DNA from: Calliopsis andreniformis
Taxonomy: Eukaryota > Arthropoda > Insecta > Hymenoptera > Andrenidae
Direction of reading: 5' to 3'
NCBI RefSeq assembly: GCF_051401765.1
Contig: NW_027480597.1
Coordinates: forward strand, 806,001 to 870,000
DNA length: 64,000 nt
The stretch's first letter is position 1. Each line of letters opens with the position of its first letter. The notes below the pieces were generated by a model. It did not search any database, had not been told where the DNA came from, and saw nothing but the letters and a program-made list of their open reading frames with translations. Positions 39,622 through 53,013 of the stretch are shown here, one piece after another. The position numbers and the translations under genes were made by a program.

Positions 39622-41750
39622 ACGGCTATGGTTTTGGCGGCTTTGGCTATGTCTATGGCTATGGCTGCAATGGCTATGGCTTTGGCTACTGTGGCCATGG
39701 CTATGGCTTTGGCTACTGTGGCCATGGCTGTGGCTGCTGTGGCTATGGCTATGGCTGCTATGGCTATGATTATGTCTATGGCTGCTAAGGCTATGGCTAT
39801 GTCTACGGCTGCTGTGGCTTTGGCTCTGTCTGCTATGGCTCTGGCTGCTATGGCTATGGCTATGGCCGCTATGGCTGTGGTTATGGCTGTTATGGCTATG
39901 GCAATGGCTGCTATGGCTATGGCTATGGCTATAGCTGCTATGGCTATGGCTATGACTATGGCTATTGCTGCTAAGGCTATGGCGATGGCTATCGCTGCTA
40001 TGGCTATGGCTATGGCTGCTATGGCTGTGGCTATGTCTGCTATGGCTATGGCTATGGCTGCTATGGCTATGGCTATGGCTGCTATGGCTATGGCTATGGC
40101 CATGGCTGCTATGGCTATGGCTATGGCTATGACTGCTATGGCTATGGCTATGGCCGCTATGGATATGGCTATGGCTATGGCTGCTATGGCTATGGCTTTG
40201 TCTACTATGGCCATTGGTATGGCTGCTATGGCTATGGCTATGGCTATGACTGCTATGGCTATGGCTATGGCTGCTGTGGGTATGGCTATGGCTGCTATGG
40301 CTATGGCTATGGCTGCTATGGCTACGGCTTTGGCTACTATGGCCATTGCAATGGCTGCTATGGCTATGGATATGGCTGATATGGCTGTGGCTATGGCTAT
40401 GGCTGCTATGACTATGGCTATGGCTGCTATGGCTATCGCTATGGCTGCTGTGACTATGGCTATGGCTACGGCTATGGCTGCTATGTCCGCCATGGCTGTG
40501 GCTATGGCTGCTATGGCTATCGCTATGGCTGCTATGACTATGGCTATGGCTGCTATGGCTATGGCTATTGTAGCTATGGCTACGGCTATGGCTGCTATGG
40601 CTATGGCTATGGCTTATATGGCTATGGTTATGACTATGGCAGCTATGGCTATGGCTATGACTGCTATGGCTATGGCTATGGCTACGGCTATGGTTTTGGC
40701 GGCTATGGCTATGTCTATGGCAATGGCTGCAATGGCTATGGCTTTGGCTACTATGGCCATGGCTATGGCTTTGGCTACTATGGCCATGGCTGTGGCTGCT
40801 GTGGCTATGGCTATGGCTGCTATGGCTATGATTATGGCTATGGCCGCTATGGATATGGCTATGTCTATGGCTGCTATGGCTACGGCTTTGGCTACTATGG
40901 CCATTGGTATGGCTGCTATGGCTATGGCTATGGCTGCTATGGCTATGGCTACGGCTATGGTTTTGGCGGCTATGGCTATGTCTATGGCTATGGCTGCAAT
41001 GGCTATGGCTTTGGCTACTATGGCCATGGCTATGGCTTTGGCTACTGTGGCCATGGCTGTGGCTGCTGTGGCTATGGCTATGGCTGCTATGGCTATGATT
41101 ATGTCTATGGCTGCTAAGGCTATGGCTATGTCTACGGCTGCTGTGGCTTTGGCTCTGTCTGCTATGGCTCTGGCTGCTATGGCTATGGCTATGGCCGCTA
41201 TGGCTGTGGTTATGGCTGCTATGGTTATGGCAATGGCTGCTATGGCTATGGCTATGGCTATAGCTGCTATGGCTATGGCTATGACTATGGCTATTGCTGC
41301 TAAGGCTATGGCGATGGCTATCGCTGCTATGGTTATGGCAATGGCTGCTATGGCTATGGCTATGGCTATAGCTGCTATGGCTATGGCTATGACTATGGCT
41401 ATTGCTGCTAAGGCTATGGCGATGGCTATCGCTGCTATGGCTATGGCTATGGCTGCTATGGCTGTGGCTATGTCTGCTATGGCTATGGCTGTGGCTTCTA
41501 TGGCTATGGCTATGGCTGCTATGGCTATGGCTATGGCCATGGCTGCTATGGCTATGGCTATGGCTATGACTGCTATGGCTATGGCTATGGCCGCTATGGA
41601 TATGGCTATGGCTATGGCTGCTATGGCAATGGCTTTTTCTACTATGGCCATTGGTATGGCTGCTATGGCTATGGCTATGGCTATGACTGCTATGGCTATG
41701 GCTATGGCTGCTGTGGGTATGGCTATGGCTGCTATGGCTATGGCTATGGC
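39622..41750 (+). repeat. Third, rearranged middle block; left half of the 5199-bp spaced duplication
   Basis: It follows the 31.8-kb internal type to about 40370, then holds a divergent island (40360-40640), then repeats the ACGG...TTTTGGCGG word at 40682 and 40951. Within it, a roughly 120-bp unit with ATTGCTGCTAAGGCTATGGCG occurs twice in tandem (about 41290 and 41400). The stretch 39130 to about 41745 is duplicated at 44329-46944. Confidence 0.8.
40360..40640 (+). repeat. Most divergent short island in the array, copy 1
   Basis: This stretch holds words I saw nowhere else except its own copy: GATATGGCTGAT near 40369, TCCGCCATGG near 40486, ATTGTAGCT near 40567 and GCTTATATGG near 40612. 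The last breaks the strict GCT/ATG alternation (Ala-Tyr-Met in register 1) and puts a stop in the Ile-Ala antisense frame. Monomer lengths are otherwise normal and the triplet register is kept. It may be an old, unhomogenised part of the array. No gene signal is seen. Confidence 0.65.
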
Positions 41751-44328
41751 TGCTATGGCTACGGCTTTGGCTACTATGGCCATTGCAATGGCTGCTATGG
41801 CTATGGCTATGGCTGCTATGGGTATGGTTATGGCTATGGCTGCTAAGGCTATGGCTATGCCTACGGCTGCTGTGGCTCTGGCTCCGGCTGCTATGAGTAT
41901 GCCTATGGCTGCTATGGCTATCGCTATGGCTGCTATGGCTGCTACGCCTATGGCTATGGCTGCTATGGCTATGGCTATGGCTGCTATGGCTATGGCTATG
42001 GCTGCTATGGCTGTGGTTATGGCTGCTATGGCTATGGCTATGGCTGCTATGGCTGCGGCTATGCCTGATATGACTATGGCTGCTGTGGCTATGGCTGTGT
42101 CTACTATGGCTGCTATGGCTATAGCTATGGCGGCTATGGCTGCTATGGCTATGGCTATGGCTACGATGGCTATGGATACGACTGCTATGGCTATGGCTAT
42201 GGCTATGTCTGCTATGGCTATGGCTATGGCTGCTATGGTTATGGCTATGGCGACTATGGGTGCTATGGCTATTGCTATGGCTACTATGGCTATGGATACG
42301 GCTGCTATGGCTATGGCTATGGCTATGTCTGCTATGGCTATGGCTATGGCTGCTATGGCTATGGTTATGGCTATGAATGCTAAGGCTATGGCTATGTCTA
42401 CGGCTGCTGTGGCTCTGGCTCCGGCTGCTATGGGTATGCCTATGGCTGCTATGGCTATCGCTATGGCTGCTATGGCTATGGCTATGGCTGCTATGGCTAT
42501 GGTTATGGCTATGAATGCTAAGGCTATGGCTATGTCTACGGCTGCTGTGGCTCTGGCTCCGGCTGCTATGGGTATGCCTATGGCTGCTATGGCTATCGCT
42601 ATGGCTGCTATGGCTATCGCTATGGCTGCTATGGCTGCTATGGCTATGGCTATGGCTGCTACGGCTATGGCTATGGCTGCTATGGCTATGGCTATGGCTA
42701 TGGCTATGGCTGCTATGGCTATGTCTATGTCTATGGCTATGGCTATGGCTGCTATGGCTATGGCTTTGGCTACTATGGCCATGGCTATGGCAGCTATGGC
42801 TATAGCTATGGCTGCTATGGCTATGGTTATGTCTATGGCTGCTAAGGATATGGCTATGTCTACGGCTGCTGCGGCTCTGGCTCTCGCTGCTATGGATATG
42901 CCTATGGCTGCTATGGCTATGGCTATGGCTGCTATGGCTGTGGTTATGGCTGCAATGGCTATGGCAATGGCTGCTATGGCTATGGCTATGGCTGCGGCTG
43001 CTATGGCTACGGCTGCTATGGCTATGGCTATGGCTGCTATGGCTATGGCTATGGCTATGTCTGCTATGACTATGGCTACGGCCAAGGCTGCTATGGCTAT
43101 GGCTATGGCTATGTCTGCTATGGGTATGGCTATGGCTAAGGCTGCTGTGGCTATGGCTATGGCCGCTTTGGCAATGGCTACAGCTGCTATGGTTATGGCT
43201 ATGGCATTGGCTGCTATGGCTATGGCTATGATTATGGCTGCTATGGCTGTGGCTATGTGTGTGTCTGCTATGGATATAGCTATGGTTGATATGGCTCTGC
43301 ATACGGCTGCTATGGCTATCGCTATGGATGCTATGGCTATGGTTATGGCTGCATTGGCTATGGCTATGGCTGCTATGGCTACGGCTATGGCTGCTATGGC
43401 TATGGCTATGGCTGCATCGGCTATGGCTATGGCTGCTATGGCTATGGCTATGGCTATGGCTATGGCTGCTATGGTTATGGCTATGGCTGCTATGGCTGTG
43501 GCTATGGCTATGGCTGCTTTGTCTATGGATATGGCCATGACTGCTATGGCTATGGCTATGGCTCCTATGGGTTTGGCTATGGCTATGGCTGCTATGGCTA
43601 TGGCTATGTCTGCTATGGCTATGGCTATGGCTATGGCTGCTATGGCTATGACTATGGCTATAACTGCTATGGCTATGGCTATGGCTGCTATGGCTATGGC
43701 TATGGCTGCTATGGCTGTGGTTATGGCTGCTATGGCTATTGCTATGGCTGCTATGGCTATGGCTATGGCCATGGCTGCTATGGCTATGGCTATGGCTGCT
43801 ACGGCTATGGCTATGGCTGCTATGGCTATGGCTATGGCTATGGCTATGGCTGCTATGGCTATGTCTATGTCTATGGCTATGGCTATGGCTGCTATGGCTA
43901 TGGCTTTGGCTACTATGGCCATGGCTATGGCAGCTATGGCTATAGCTATGTCTGCTATGGCTATGGTTATGTCTATGGCTGCTAAGGATATGGCTATGTC
44001 TACGGCTGCTGCGGCTCTGGCTCTCGCTGCTATGGATATGCCTATGGCTGCTATGGCTATGGCTATGGCTGCTATGGCTGTGGTTATGGCTGCAATGGCT
44101 ATGGCAATGGCTGCTATGGCTATGGCTATGGCTGCGGCTGCTATGGCTACGGCTGCTATGGCTATGGCTATGGCTGCTACGGCTATGGCTATGGCTGCTA
44201 TGGCTATGGCTATGGCTATGGCTATGGCTGCTATGGCTATGTCTATGTCTATGGCTATGGCTGCGGCTGCTATGGCTACGGCTGCTATGGCTATGGCTAT
44301 GGCTGCTATGGCTATGGCTATGTCTATG
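41751..44328 (+). repeat. Anchor-bearing block with a distant 18.1-kb copy
   Basis: Anchors at 42844 and 43984 (1140 bp apart) and a TGTGTGT word at 43258. About 41700-43780 matches 59811-61897, with offsets of 18111 and then 18117 bp after one hexamer difference near 42075. The part around 42515-43540 also matches 50927-51952 (offset 8412). This is right-domain sequence lying between the two halves of the 5199-bp spaced duplication. Confidence 0.75.
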
Positions 44329-46944
44329 TCTGCTATGGGTATGGCTATGGCTGAGGCTGCTGTGGCTATGGCTATGGCCGCTTTGGCAATGGCTACAGCT
44401 GCTATGGCTATGGCTATGGCATTGGCTGCTATGGCTATGGCTATGGCTATGGCTGCTATGGCTATGGCTATGGCTATGACTGCTATGGCTATGGCCATGA
44501 CCGCTATGGATATGGCTATGGTTATGGCTGCTATGGCTATGGCTATGTCTGCTATGGCTGTGGTTATGGCTGCTATGGCTATTGCTATGGCTGTTATGGC
44601 TATGGCTATGGCTGCTATGGCTATGGCTATGGCTGCTATGGCTATGGCTATGGCTATGTCTATGGCTGCTATGGCTATGGCTATGGCTATGACTGCTATG
44701 GCTATGGCTATGGCCGCTATGGACATGGCTATGTCTATGGCTGCTATGGCTACGGCTTTGGCTACTATGGCCATTGGTATGGCTGCTATGGCTATGGCTA
44801 TGGCTGCTATGGCTATGGCTACGGCTATGGTTTTGGCGGCTATGGCTATGTCTATGGCTATGGCTGCAATGGCTATGGCTTTGGCTACTGTGGCCATGGC
44901 TATGGCTTTGGCTACTGTGGCCATGGCTGTGGCTGCTGTGGCTATGGCTATGGCTGCTATGGCTATGATTATGTCTATGGCTGCTAAGGCTATGGCTATG
45001 TCTACGGCTGCTGTGGCTTTGGCTCTGTCTGCTATGGCTCTGGCTGCTATGGCTATGGCTATGGCCGCTATGGCTGTGGTTATGGCTGTTATGGCTATGG
45101 CAATGGCTGCTATGGCTATGGCTATGGCTATAGCTGCTATGGCTATGGCTATGACTATGGCTATTGCTGCTAAGGCTATGGCGATGGCTATCGCTGCTAT
45201 GGCTATGGCTATGGCTGCTATGGCTGTGGCTATGTCTGCTATGGCTATGGCTATGGCTGCTATGGCTATGGCTATGGCTGCTATGGCTATGGCTATGGCC
45301 ATGGCTGCTATGGCTATGGCTATGGCTATGACTGCTATGGCTATGGCTATGGCCGCTATGGATATGGCTATGGCTATGGCTGCTATGGCTATGGCTTTGT
45401 CTACTATGGCCATTGGTATGGCTGCTATGGCTATGGCTATGGCTATGACTGCTATGGCTATGGCTATGGCTGCTGTGGGTATGGCTATGGCTGCTATGGC
45501 TATGGCTATGGCTGCTATGGCTACGGCTTTGGCTACTATGGCCATTGCAATGGCTGCTATGGCTATGGATATGGCTGATACGGCTGTGGCTATGGCTATG
45601 GCTGCTATGACTATGGCTATGGCTGCTATGGCTATCGCTATGGCTGCTGTGACTATGGCTATGGCTACGGCTATGGCTGCTATGTCCGCCATGGCTGTGG
45701 CTATGGCTGCTATGGCTATCGCTATGGCTGCTATGACTATGGCTATGGCTGCTATGGCTATGGCTATTGTAGCTATGGCTACGGCTATGGCTGCTATGGC
45801 TATGGCTATGGCTTATATGGCTATGGTTATGACTATGGCAGCTATGGCTATGGCTATGACTGCTATGGCTATGGCTATGGCTACGGCTATGGTTTTGGCG
45901 GCTATGGCTATGTCTATGGCAATGGCTGCAATGGCTATGGCTTTGGCTACTATGGCCATGGCTATGGCTTTGGCTACTATGGCCATGGCTGTGGCTGCTG
46001 TGGCTATGGCTATGGCTGCTATGGCTATGATTATGGCTATGGCCGCTATGGATATGGCTATGTCTATGGCTGCTATGGCTACGGCTTTGGCTACTATGGC
46101 CATTGGTATGGCTGCTATGGCTATGGCTATGGCTGCTATGGCTATGGCTACGGCTATGGTTTTGGCGGCTATGGCTATGTCTATGGCTATGGCTGCAATG
46201 GCTATGGCTTTGGCTACTATGGCCATGGCTATGGCTTTGGCTACTGTGGCCATGGCTGTGGCTGCTGTGGCTATGGCTATGGCTGCTATGGCTATGATTA
46301 TGTCTATGGCTGCTAAGGCTATGGCTATGTCTACGGCTGCTGTGGCTTTGGCTCTGTCTGCTATGGCTCTGGCTGCTATGGCTATGGCTATGGCCGCTAT
46401 GGCTGTGGTTATGGCTGCTATGGTTATGGCAATGGCTGCTATGGCTATGGCTATGGCTATAGCTGCTATGGCTATGGCTATGACTATGGCTATTGCTGCT
46501 AAGGCTATGGCGATGGCTATCGCTGCTATGGTTATGGCAATGGCTGCTATGGCTATGGCTATGGCTATAGCTGCTATGGCTATGGCTATGACTATGGCTA
46601 TTGCTGCTAAGGCTATGGCGATGGCTATCGCTGCTATGGCTATGGCTATGGCTGCTATGGCTGTGGCTATGTCTGCTATGGCTATGGCTGTGGCTTCTAT
46701 GGCTATGGCTATGGCTGCTATGGCTATGGCTATGGCCATGGCTGCTATGGCTATGGCTATGGCTATGACTGCTATGGCTATGGCTATGGCCGCTATGGAT
46801 ATGGCTATGGCTATGGCTGCTATGGCAATGGCTTTGTCTACTATGGCCATTGGTATGGCTGCTATGGCTATGGCTATGGCTATGACTGCTATGGCTATGG
46901 CTATGGCTGCTGTGGGTATGGCTATGGCTGCTATGGCTATGGCT
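44329..46944 (+). repeat. Right half of the 5199-bp spaced duplication
   Basis: This is a copy of 39130-41745. I noticed only a handful of differences over 2.6 kb: GAC at 44722 for GAT, ATG for TTG near 44840, ACG at 45580 for ATG at 40381, and TTG at 46834 for TTT at 41635. It is therefore well under 1-2% diverged, whereas monomers in general differ at about 7% of bases. The copy ends near 46945 by switching to an anchor-type block. Confidence 0.82.
45559..45839 (+). repeat. Most divergent short island, copy 2
   Basis: Copy of the 40.36-40.64 kb island at +5199, with TCCGCCATGG near 45685, ATTGTAGCT near 45766 and GCTTATATGG near 45811. One change is visible, ACG at 45580 for ATG at 40381. 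It was carried along by the 2.6-kb spaced duplication. Confidence 0.65.
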
Positions 46945-48681
46945 ACGGCTGCTATGGCTATGGCTATGGCTGCTATGGCTATGGCTATGGCTATGTCTGC
47001 TATGACTATGGCTACGGCCAAGGCTGCTATGGCTATGGCTATGGCTATGTCTGCTATGGGTATGGCTATGGCTAAGGCTGCTGTGGCTATGGCTATGGCC
47101 GCTTTGGCAATGGCTACAGCTGCTATGGTTATGGCTATGGCATTGGCTGCTATGGCTATGGCTATGATTATGGCTGCTATGGCTGTGGCTATGTGTGTGT
47201 CTGCTATGGATATAGCTATGGTTGATATGGCTCTGCATACGGCTGCTATGGCTATCGCTATGGATGCTATGGCTATGGTTATGGCTGCATTGGCTATGGC
47301 TATGGCTGCTATGGCTACGGCTATGGCTGCTATGGCTATGGCTATGGCTGCATCGGCTTTGGCTATGGCTGCTATGGCTATGGCTATGGCTATGGCTATG
47401 GCTGCTATGGTTATGGCTATGGCTGCTATGGCTGTGGCTATGGCTATGGCTGCTTTGTCTATGGATATGGCCATGACTGCTATGGCTATGGCTATGGCTC
47501 CTATGGGTTTGGCTATGGCTATGGCTGCTATGGCTATGGCTATGTCTGCTATGGCTATGGCTATGGCTATGGCTGCTATGGCTATGACTATGGCTATAAC
47601 TGCTATGGCTATGGCTATGGCTGCTATGGCTATGGCTATGGCTGCTATGGCTGTGGTTATGGCTGCTATGGCTATTGCTATGGCTGCTATGGCTATGGCT
47701 ATGGCCATGGCTGCTATGGCTATGGCTATGGCTATGACTGCTATGGCTATGGCTATGGCCGATATGGATATGGCTATGGCTATGGCTGCTATGGCTACGG
47801 CTTTGGCTACTATGGCCATTGGTATGGCTGCTATGGCTATGGCTATGGCTGCTATGGCTATGGCTATGGCTATGGCTGCTATGGCTATGGCTATGTCTAC
47901 GGCTGCAGTGGCTCTGGCTCCGGCTGCTATGGGTATGCCTATGGCTGCTATGGCTATCGCTACGGCTGCTATGGCTATGGCTATGGCTGCTATGGCTATG
48001 GCTATGGCTGCTATGGCCATGGTTATGTCTATGGCTGCCAAGGCTATGGCTATGTCTACGGCTGCTGTGGCTCCGGCTCTGGCTGCTATGGCTATGGCTA
48101 TGGCTGCTATGGCTATGGCTATGGCTGCTATGGCTGTGGTTATGGCTGCTATGGCTATGGCTAAGGCTGCTATGGCTATGGCTATGGCTATGGCTGCTAT
48201 GGCTATGGCTATGGCTGCTACGGCTATGGCTATGGCTATGGCTATGGCTGCTATGGCTATGGCTGTTATGGCTATGGCTATGGCTATGACTGCTATGGCT
48301 ATGGCTATGGCTGCTATGGCTATCGCTGTGGCTGCTATGGCTATGGCTATGGCTGCTATGGCTATGGTTATGGCTGTGAATGCTAAGGCTATGGCTATGT
48401 CTACGGCTGCTCTGGCTCTGGCTCCGGCTGCTATGTGTATGCCTATGGCTGCTATGGCTATCGCTATGGCTGCTATGGCTGCTATGGCTATGGATATGGC
48501 TGCTACGGCTATGGCTATGGCTGCTATGGCTATGGCTATGGCTATGGCTATGGCTGCTATGGCTATGTCTATGTCTATGGCTATGGCTGCTATGGCTATG
48601 GCTTTGGCTACTATGGCCATGGCTATGGCAGCTATGGCTATAGCTATGGCTGCTATGGCTATGGTTATGTCTATGGCTGCT
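46945..48681 (+). repeat. Lead-in to the right-hand HOR
   Basis: It holds a TGTGTGT word at 47194, the GTTGATATGG...CATACG variant at about 47221, and landmarks at 47222 and 47819 that recur at +4476, +9039 and +14181. It is the equivalent of the last third of the right-hand HOR, preceding the first complete unit. Confidence 0.72.
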
Positions 48682-51600
48682 AAGGATATGGCTATGTCTA
48701 CGGCTGCTGCGGCTCTGGCTCTCGCTGCTATGGATATGCCTATGGCTGCTATGGCTATGGCTATGGCTGCTATGGCTGTGGTTATGGCTGCAATGGCTAT
48801 GGCAATGGCTGCTATGGCTATGGCTATGGCTGCGGCTGCTATGGCTACGGCTGCTGTGGCTATGGCTATGGCCGCTATGGCTGTGGTTATGGCTGCTATG
48901 GCTATGGCAATGGCTGCTATGGCTATGGCTATGGCTATAGCTGCTATGGCTATGGCTATGACTATGGCTATTGCTGCTAAGGCTATGGCGATGGCTATGG
49001 CTGCTATGGCTATGGCTATGGCTGCTATGGCTGTGGCTATGTCTGCTATGGCTATGGCTATGGCTGCTATGGCTATGGCTATGGCTGCTATGGCTATGGC
49101 TATGGCCATGGCTGCTATGGCTATGGCTATGGCTATGACTGCTATGGCTATGGCTATGGCCGCTATGGATATGGCTATGGCTATGGCTGCTATGGCTACG
49201 GCTTTGGCTACTATGGCCATTGGTATGGCTGCTATGGCTATGGCTATGGCTATGACTGCTATGGCTATGGCTATGGCTGCTGTGGGTATGGCTAAGGCTG
49301 CTATGGCTATGGCTATGGCTGCTATGGCTACGGCTTTGGCTACTATGGCCATTGCAATGGCTGCTATGGCTATGGCTATGGCTGCTATGGCTATGGCTAT
49401 AGCTATGACTGCTATGGCTATGACTATGGCTGCTATGGGTATGGCTATGCCTATGGCTGCTATGGCTATGGCCATGACTGCTATGGCTGTGGCTATGACT
49501 GCTCTGGCTATGGCTATGGCTGCTATGGCTATGGCTATGGCTGCTATGGCTATGGCTATGGCTGCTACGGCTATGGCTATGGCTATGGCTATGGCTGCTA
49601 TGGCTATGGCTGTTATGGCTATGGCTATGGCTATGACTGCTATGGCTATGGCTATGGCTGCTATGGCTATCGCTATGGCTGCTATGGCTATGGCTACGGC
49701 TGCTATGGCTATGGTTATGGCTATGAATGCTAAGGCTATGGCTATGTCTACGGCTGCTGTGGCTCTGGCTCCGGCTGCTATGGGTATGCCTATGGCTGCT
49801 ATGGCTATAGCTATGGCTGCTATGGCTGCTATGGCTATGGCTATGGCTGCTACGGCTATGGCTATTGCTGCTATGGCTATGGCTATGGCTATGGCTATGG
49901 CTGCTATGGCTATGTCTATGTCTATGGCTATGGCTGCTATGGCTATGGCTTTGGCTACTATGGCCATGGCTATGGCAGCTATGGCTATAGCTATGGCTGC
50001 TATGGCTATGGTTATGTCTATGGCTGCTAAGGATATGGCTATGTCTACGGCTGCTGCGGCTCTGGCTCTCGCTGCTATGGATATGCCTATGGCTGCTATG
50101 GCTATGGCTATGGCTGCTATGGCTGTGGTTATGGCTGCAATGGCTATGGCAATGGCTGCTATGGCTATGGCTATGGCTGCGGCTGCTATGGCTACGGCTG
50201 CTATGGCTATGGCTATGGCTGCTATGGCTATGGCTATGGCTATGTCTGCTATGACTATGGCTACGGCCAAGGCTGCTATGGCTATGGCTATGGCTATGTC
50301 TGCTATGGGTATGGCTATGGCTGAGGCTGCTGTGGCTATGGCTATGGCCGCTTTGGCAATGGCTACAGCTGCTATGGCTATGGCTATGGCATTGGCTGCT
50401 ATGGCTATGGCTATGACTATGGCTATTGCTGCTAAGGCTATGGCGATGGCTATCGCTGCTATGGCTATGGCTATGGCTGCTATGGCTGTGGCTATGTCTG
50501 CTATGGCTATGGCTGTGGCTTCTATGGCTATGGCTATGGCTGCTATGGCTATGGCTATGGCCATGGCTGCTATGGCTATGGCTATGGCTATGACTGCTAT
50601 GGCTATGGCTATGGCCGCTATGGATATGGCTATGGCTATGGCTGCTATGGCAATGGCTTTGTCTACTATGGCCATTGGTATGGCTGCTATGGCTATGGCT
50701 ATGGCTATGACTGCTATGGCTATGGCTATGGCTGCTGTGGGTATGGCTATGGCTGCTATGGCTGTGGCTATGGCTGCTATGGCTACGGCTTTGGCTACTA
50801 TGGCCATTGCAATGGCTGCTATGGCTATGGCTATGGCTGCTATGGCTGCGGCTATGCCTGATATGACTATGGCTATGGCTGCTATGGCTATGGCTATGGC
50901 TGCTATGGCTATGGTTATGGCTATGAATGCTAAGGCTATGGCTATGTCTACGGCTGCTGTGGCTCTGGCTCCGGCTGCTATGGGTATGCCTATGGCTGCT
51001 ATGGCTATCGCTATGGCTGCTATGGCTATCGCTATGGCTGCTATGGCTGCTATGGCTATGGCTATGGCTGCTACGGCTATGGCTATGGCTGCTATGGCTA
51101 TGGCTATGGCTATGGCTATGGCTGCTATGGCTATGTCTATGTCTATGGCTATGGCTATGGCTGCTATGGCTATGGCTTTGGCTACTATGGCCATGGCTAT
51201 GGCAGCTATGGCTATAGCTATGGCTGCTATGGCTATGGTTATGTCTATGGCTGCTAAGGATATGGCTATGTCTACGGCTGCTGCGGCTCTGGCTCTCGCT
51301 GCTATGGCTATGCCTATGGCTGCTATGGCTATGGCTATGGCTGCTATGGCTGTGGTTATGGCTGCAATGGCTATGGCAATGGCTGCTATGGCTATGGCTA
51401 TGGCTGCGGCTGCTATGGCTACGGCTGCTATGGCTATGGCTATGGCTGCTATGGCTATGGCTATGGCTATGTCTGCTATGACTATGGCTACGGCCAAGGC
51501 TGCTATGGCTATGGCTATGGCTATGTCTGCTATGGGTATGGCTATGGCTAAGGCTGCTGTGGCTATGGCTATGGCCGCTTTGGCAATGGCTACAGCTGCT

Positions 51601-53013
51601 ATGGTTATGGCTATGGCATTGGCTGCTATGGCTATGGCTATGATTATGGCTGCTATGGCTGTGGCTATGTGTGTGTCTGCTATGGATATAGCTATGGTTG
51701 ATATGGCTCTGCATACGGCTGCTATGGCTATCGCTATGGATGCTATGGCTATGGTTATGGCTGCATTGGCTATGGCTATGGCTGCTATGGCTACGGCTAT
51801 GGCTGCTATGGCTATGGCTATGGCTGCATCGGCTATGGCTATGGCTGCTATGGCTATGGCTATGGCTATGGCTATGGCTGCTATGGTTATGGCAATGGCT
51901 GCTATGGCTGTGGCTATGGCTATGGCTGCTTTGTCTATGGATATGGCCATGACTGCTATGGCTATGGCTATGGCTCCTATGGGTTTGGCTATGGCTATGG
52001 CTGCTATGGCTATGGCTATGTCTGCTATGGCTATGGCTATGGCTATGGCTGCTATGGCTATGACTATGGCTATAACTGCTATGGCTATGGCTATGGCTGC
52101 TATGGCTATGGCTATGGCTGCTATGGCTGTGGTTATGGCTGCTATGGCTATTGCTATGGCTGCTATGGCTATGGCTATGGCCATGGCTGCTATGGCTATG
52201 GCTATGGCTATGACTGCTATGGCTATGGCTATGGCCGATATGGATATGGCTATGGCTATGGCTGCTATGGCTACGGCTTTGGCTACTATGGCCATTGGTA
52301 TGGCTGCTATGGCTATGGCTATGGCTGCTATGGCTATGGCTATGGCTATGGCTGCTATGGCTATGGCTATGTCTACGGCTGCAGTGGCTCTGGCTCCGGC
52401 TGCTATGGGTATGCCTATGGCTGCTATGGCTATCGCTACGGCTGCTATGGCTATGGCTATGGCTGCTATGGCTATGGCTATGGCTGCTATGGCCATGGTT
52501 ATGTCTATGGCTGCCAAGGCTATGGCTATGTCTACGGCTGCTGTGGCTCCGGCTCTGGCTGCTATGGCTATGGCTATGGCTGTTATGGCTATGGCTGTTA
52601 TGGCTATGGCTATGGCTATGACTGCTATGGCTATGGCTATGGCTGCTATGGCTATCGCTGTGGCTGCTATGGCTATGGCTATGGCTGCTATGGCTATGGT
52701 TATGGCTGTGAATGCTAAGGCTATGGCTATGTCTACGGCTGCTCTGGCTCTGGCTCCGGCTGCTATGTGTATGCCTATGGCTGCTATGGCTATCGCTATG
52801 GCTGCTATGGCTGCTATGGCTATGGATATGGCTGCTACGGCTATGGCTATGGCTGCTATGGCTATGGCTATGGCTATGGCTATGGCTGCTATGGCTATGT
52901 CTATGTCTATGGCTATGGCTGCTATGGCTATGGCTTTGGCTACTATGGCCATGGCTATGGCAGCTATGGCTATAGCTATGGCTGCTATGGCTATGGTTAT
53001 GTCTATGGCTGCT
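48682..53013 (+). repeat. Right three-anchor HOR, copy 1 (4332 bp)
   Basis: AAGGATATGG anchors at 48682, 50029 and 51256 are spaced 1347, 1227 and 1758 bp. It has a single TGTGTGT word at 51670. Relative to later copies it lacks a 231-bp piece near 50.85 kb and a 144-bp piece near 52.58 kb. A private GCA at about 51894 is shared with copy 2. Confidence 0.83.

Noticed and set aside
41631..41640. Five-T run (GGCTTTTTCT) as a terminator
   Set aside because: It is a single-base change of GGCTTTGTCT, as seen in its copy at 46830. There is no stem specific to it and no gene upstream.
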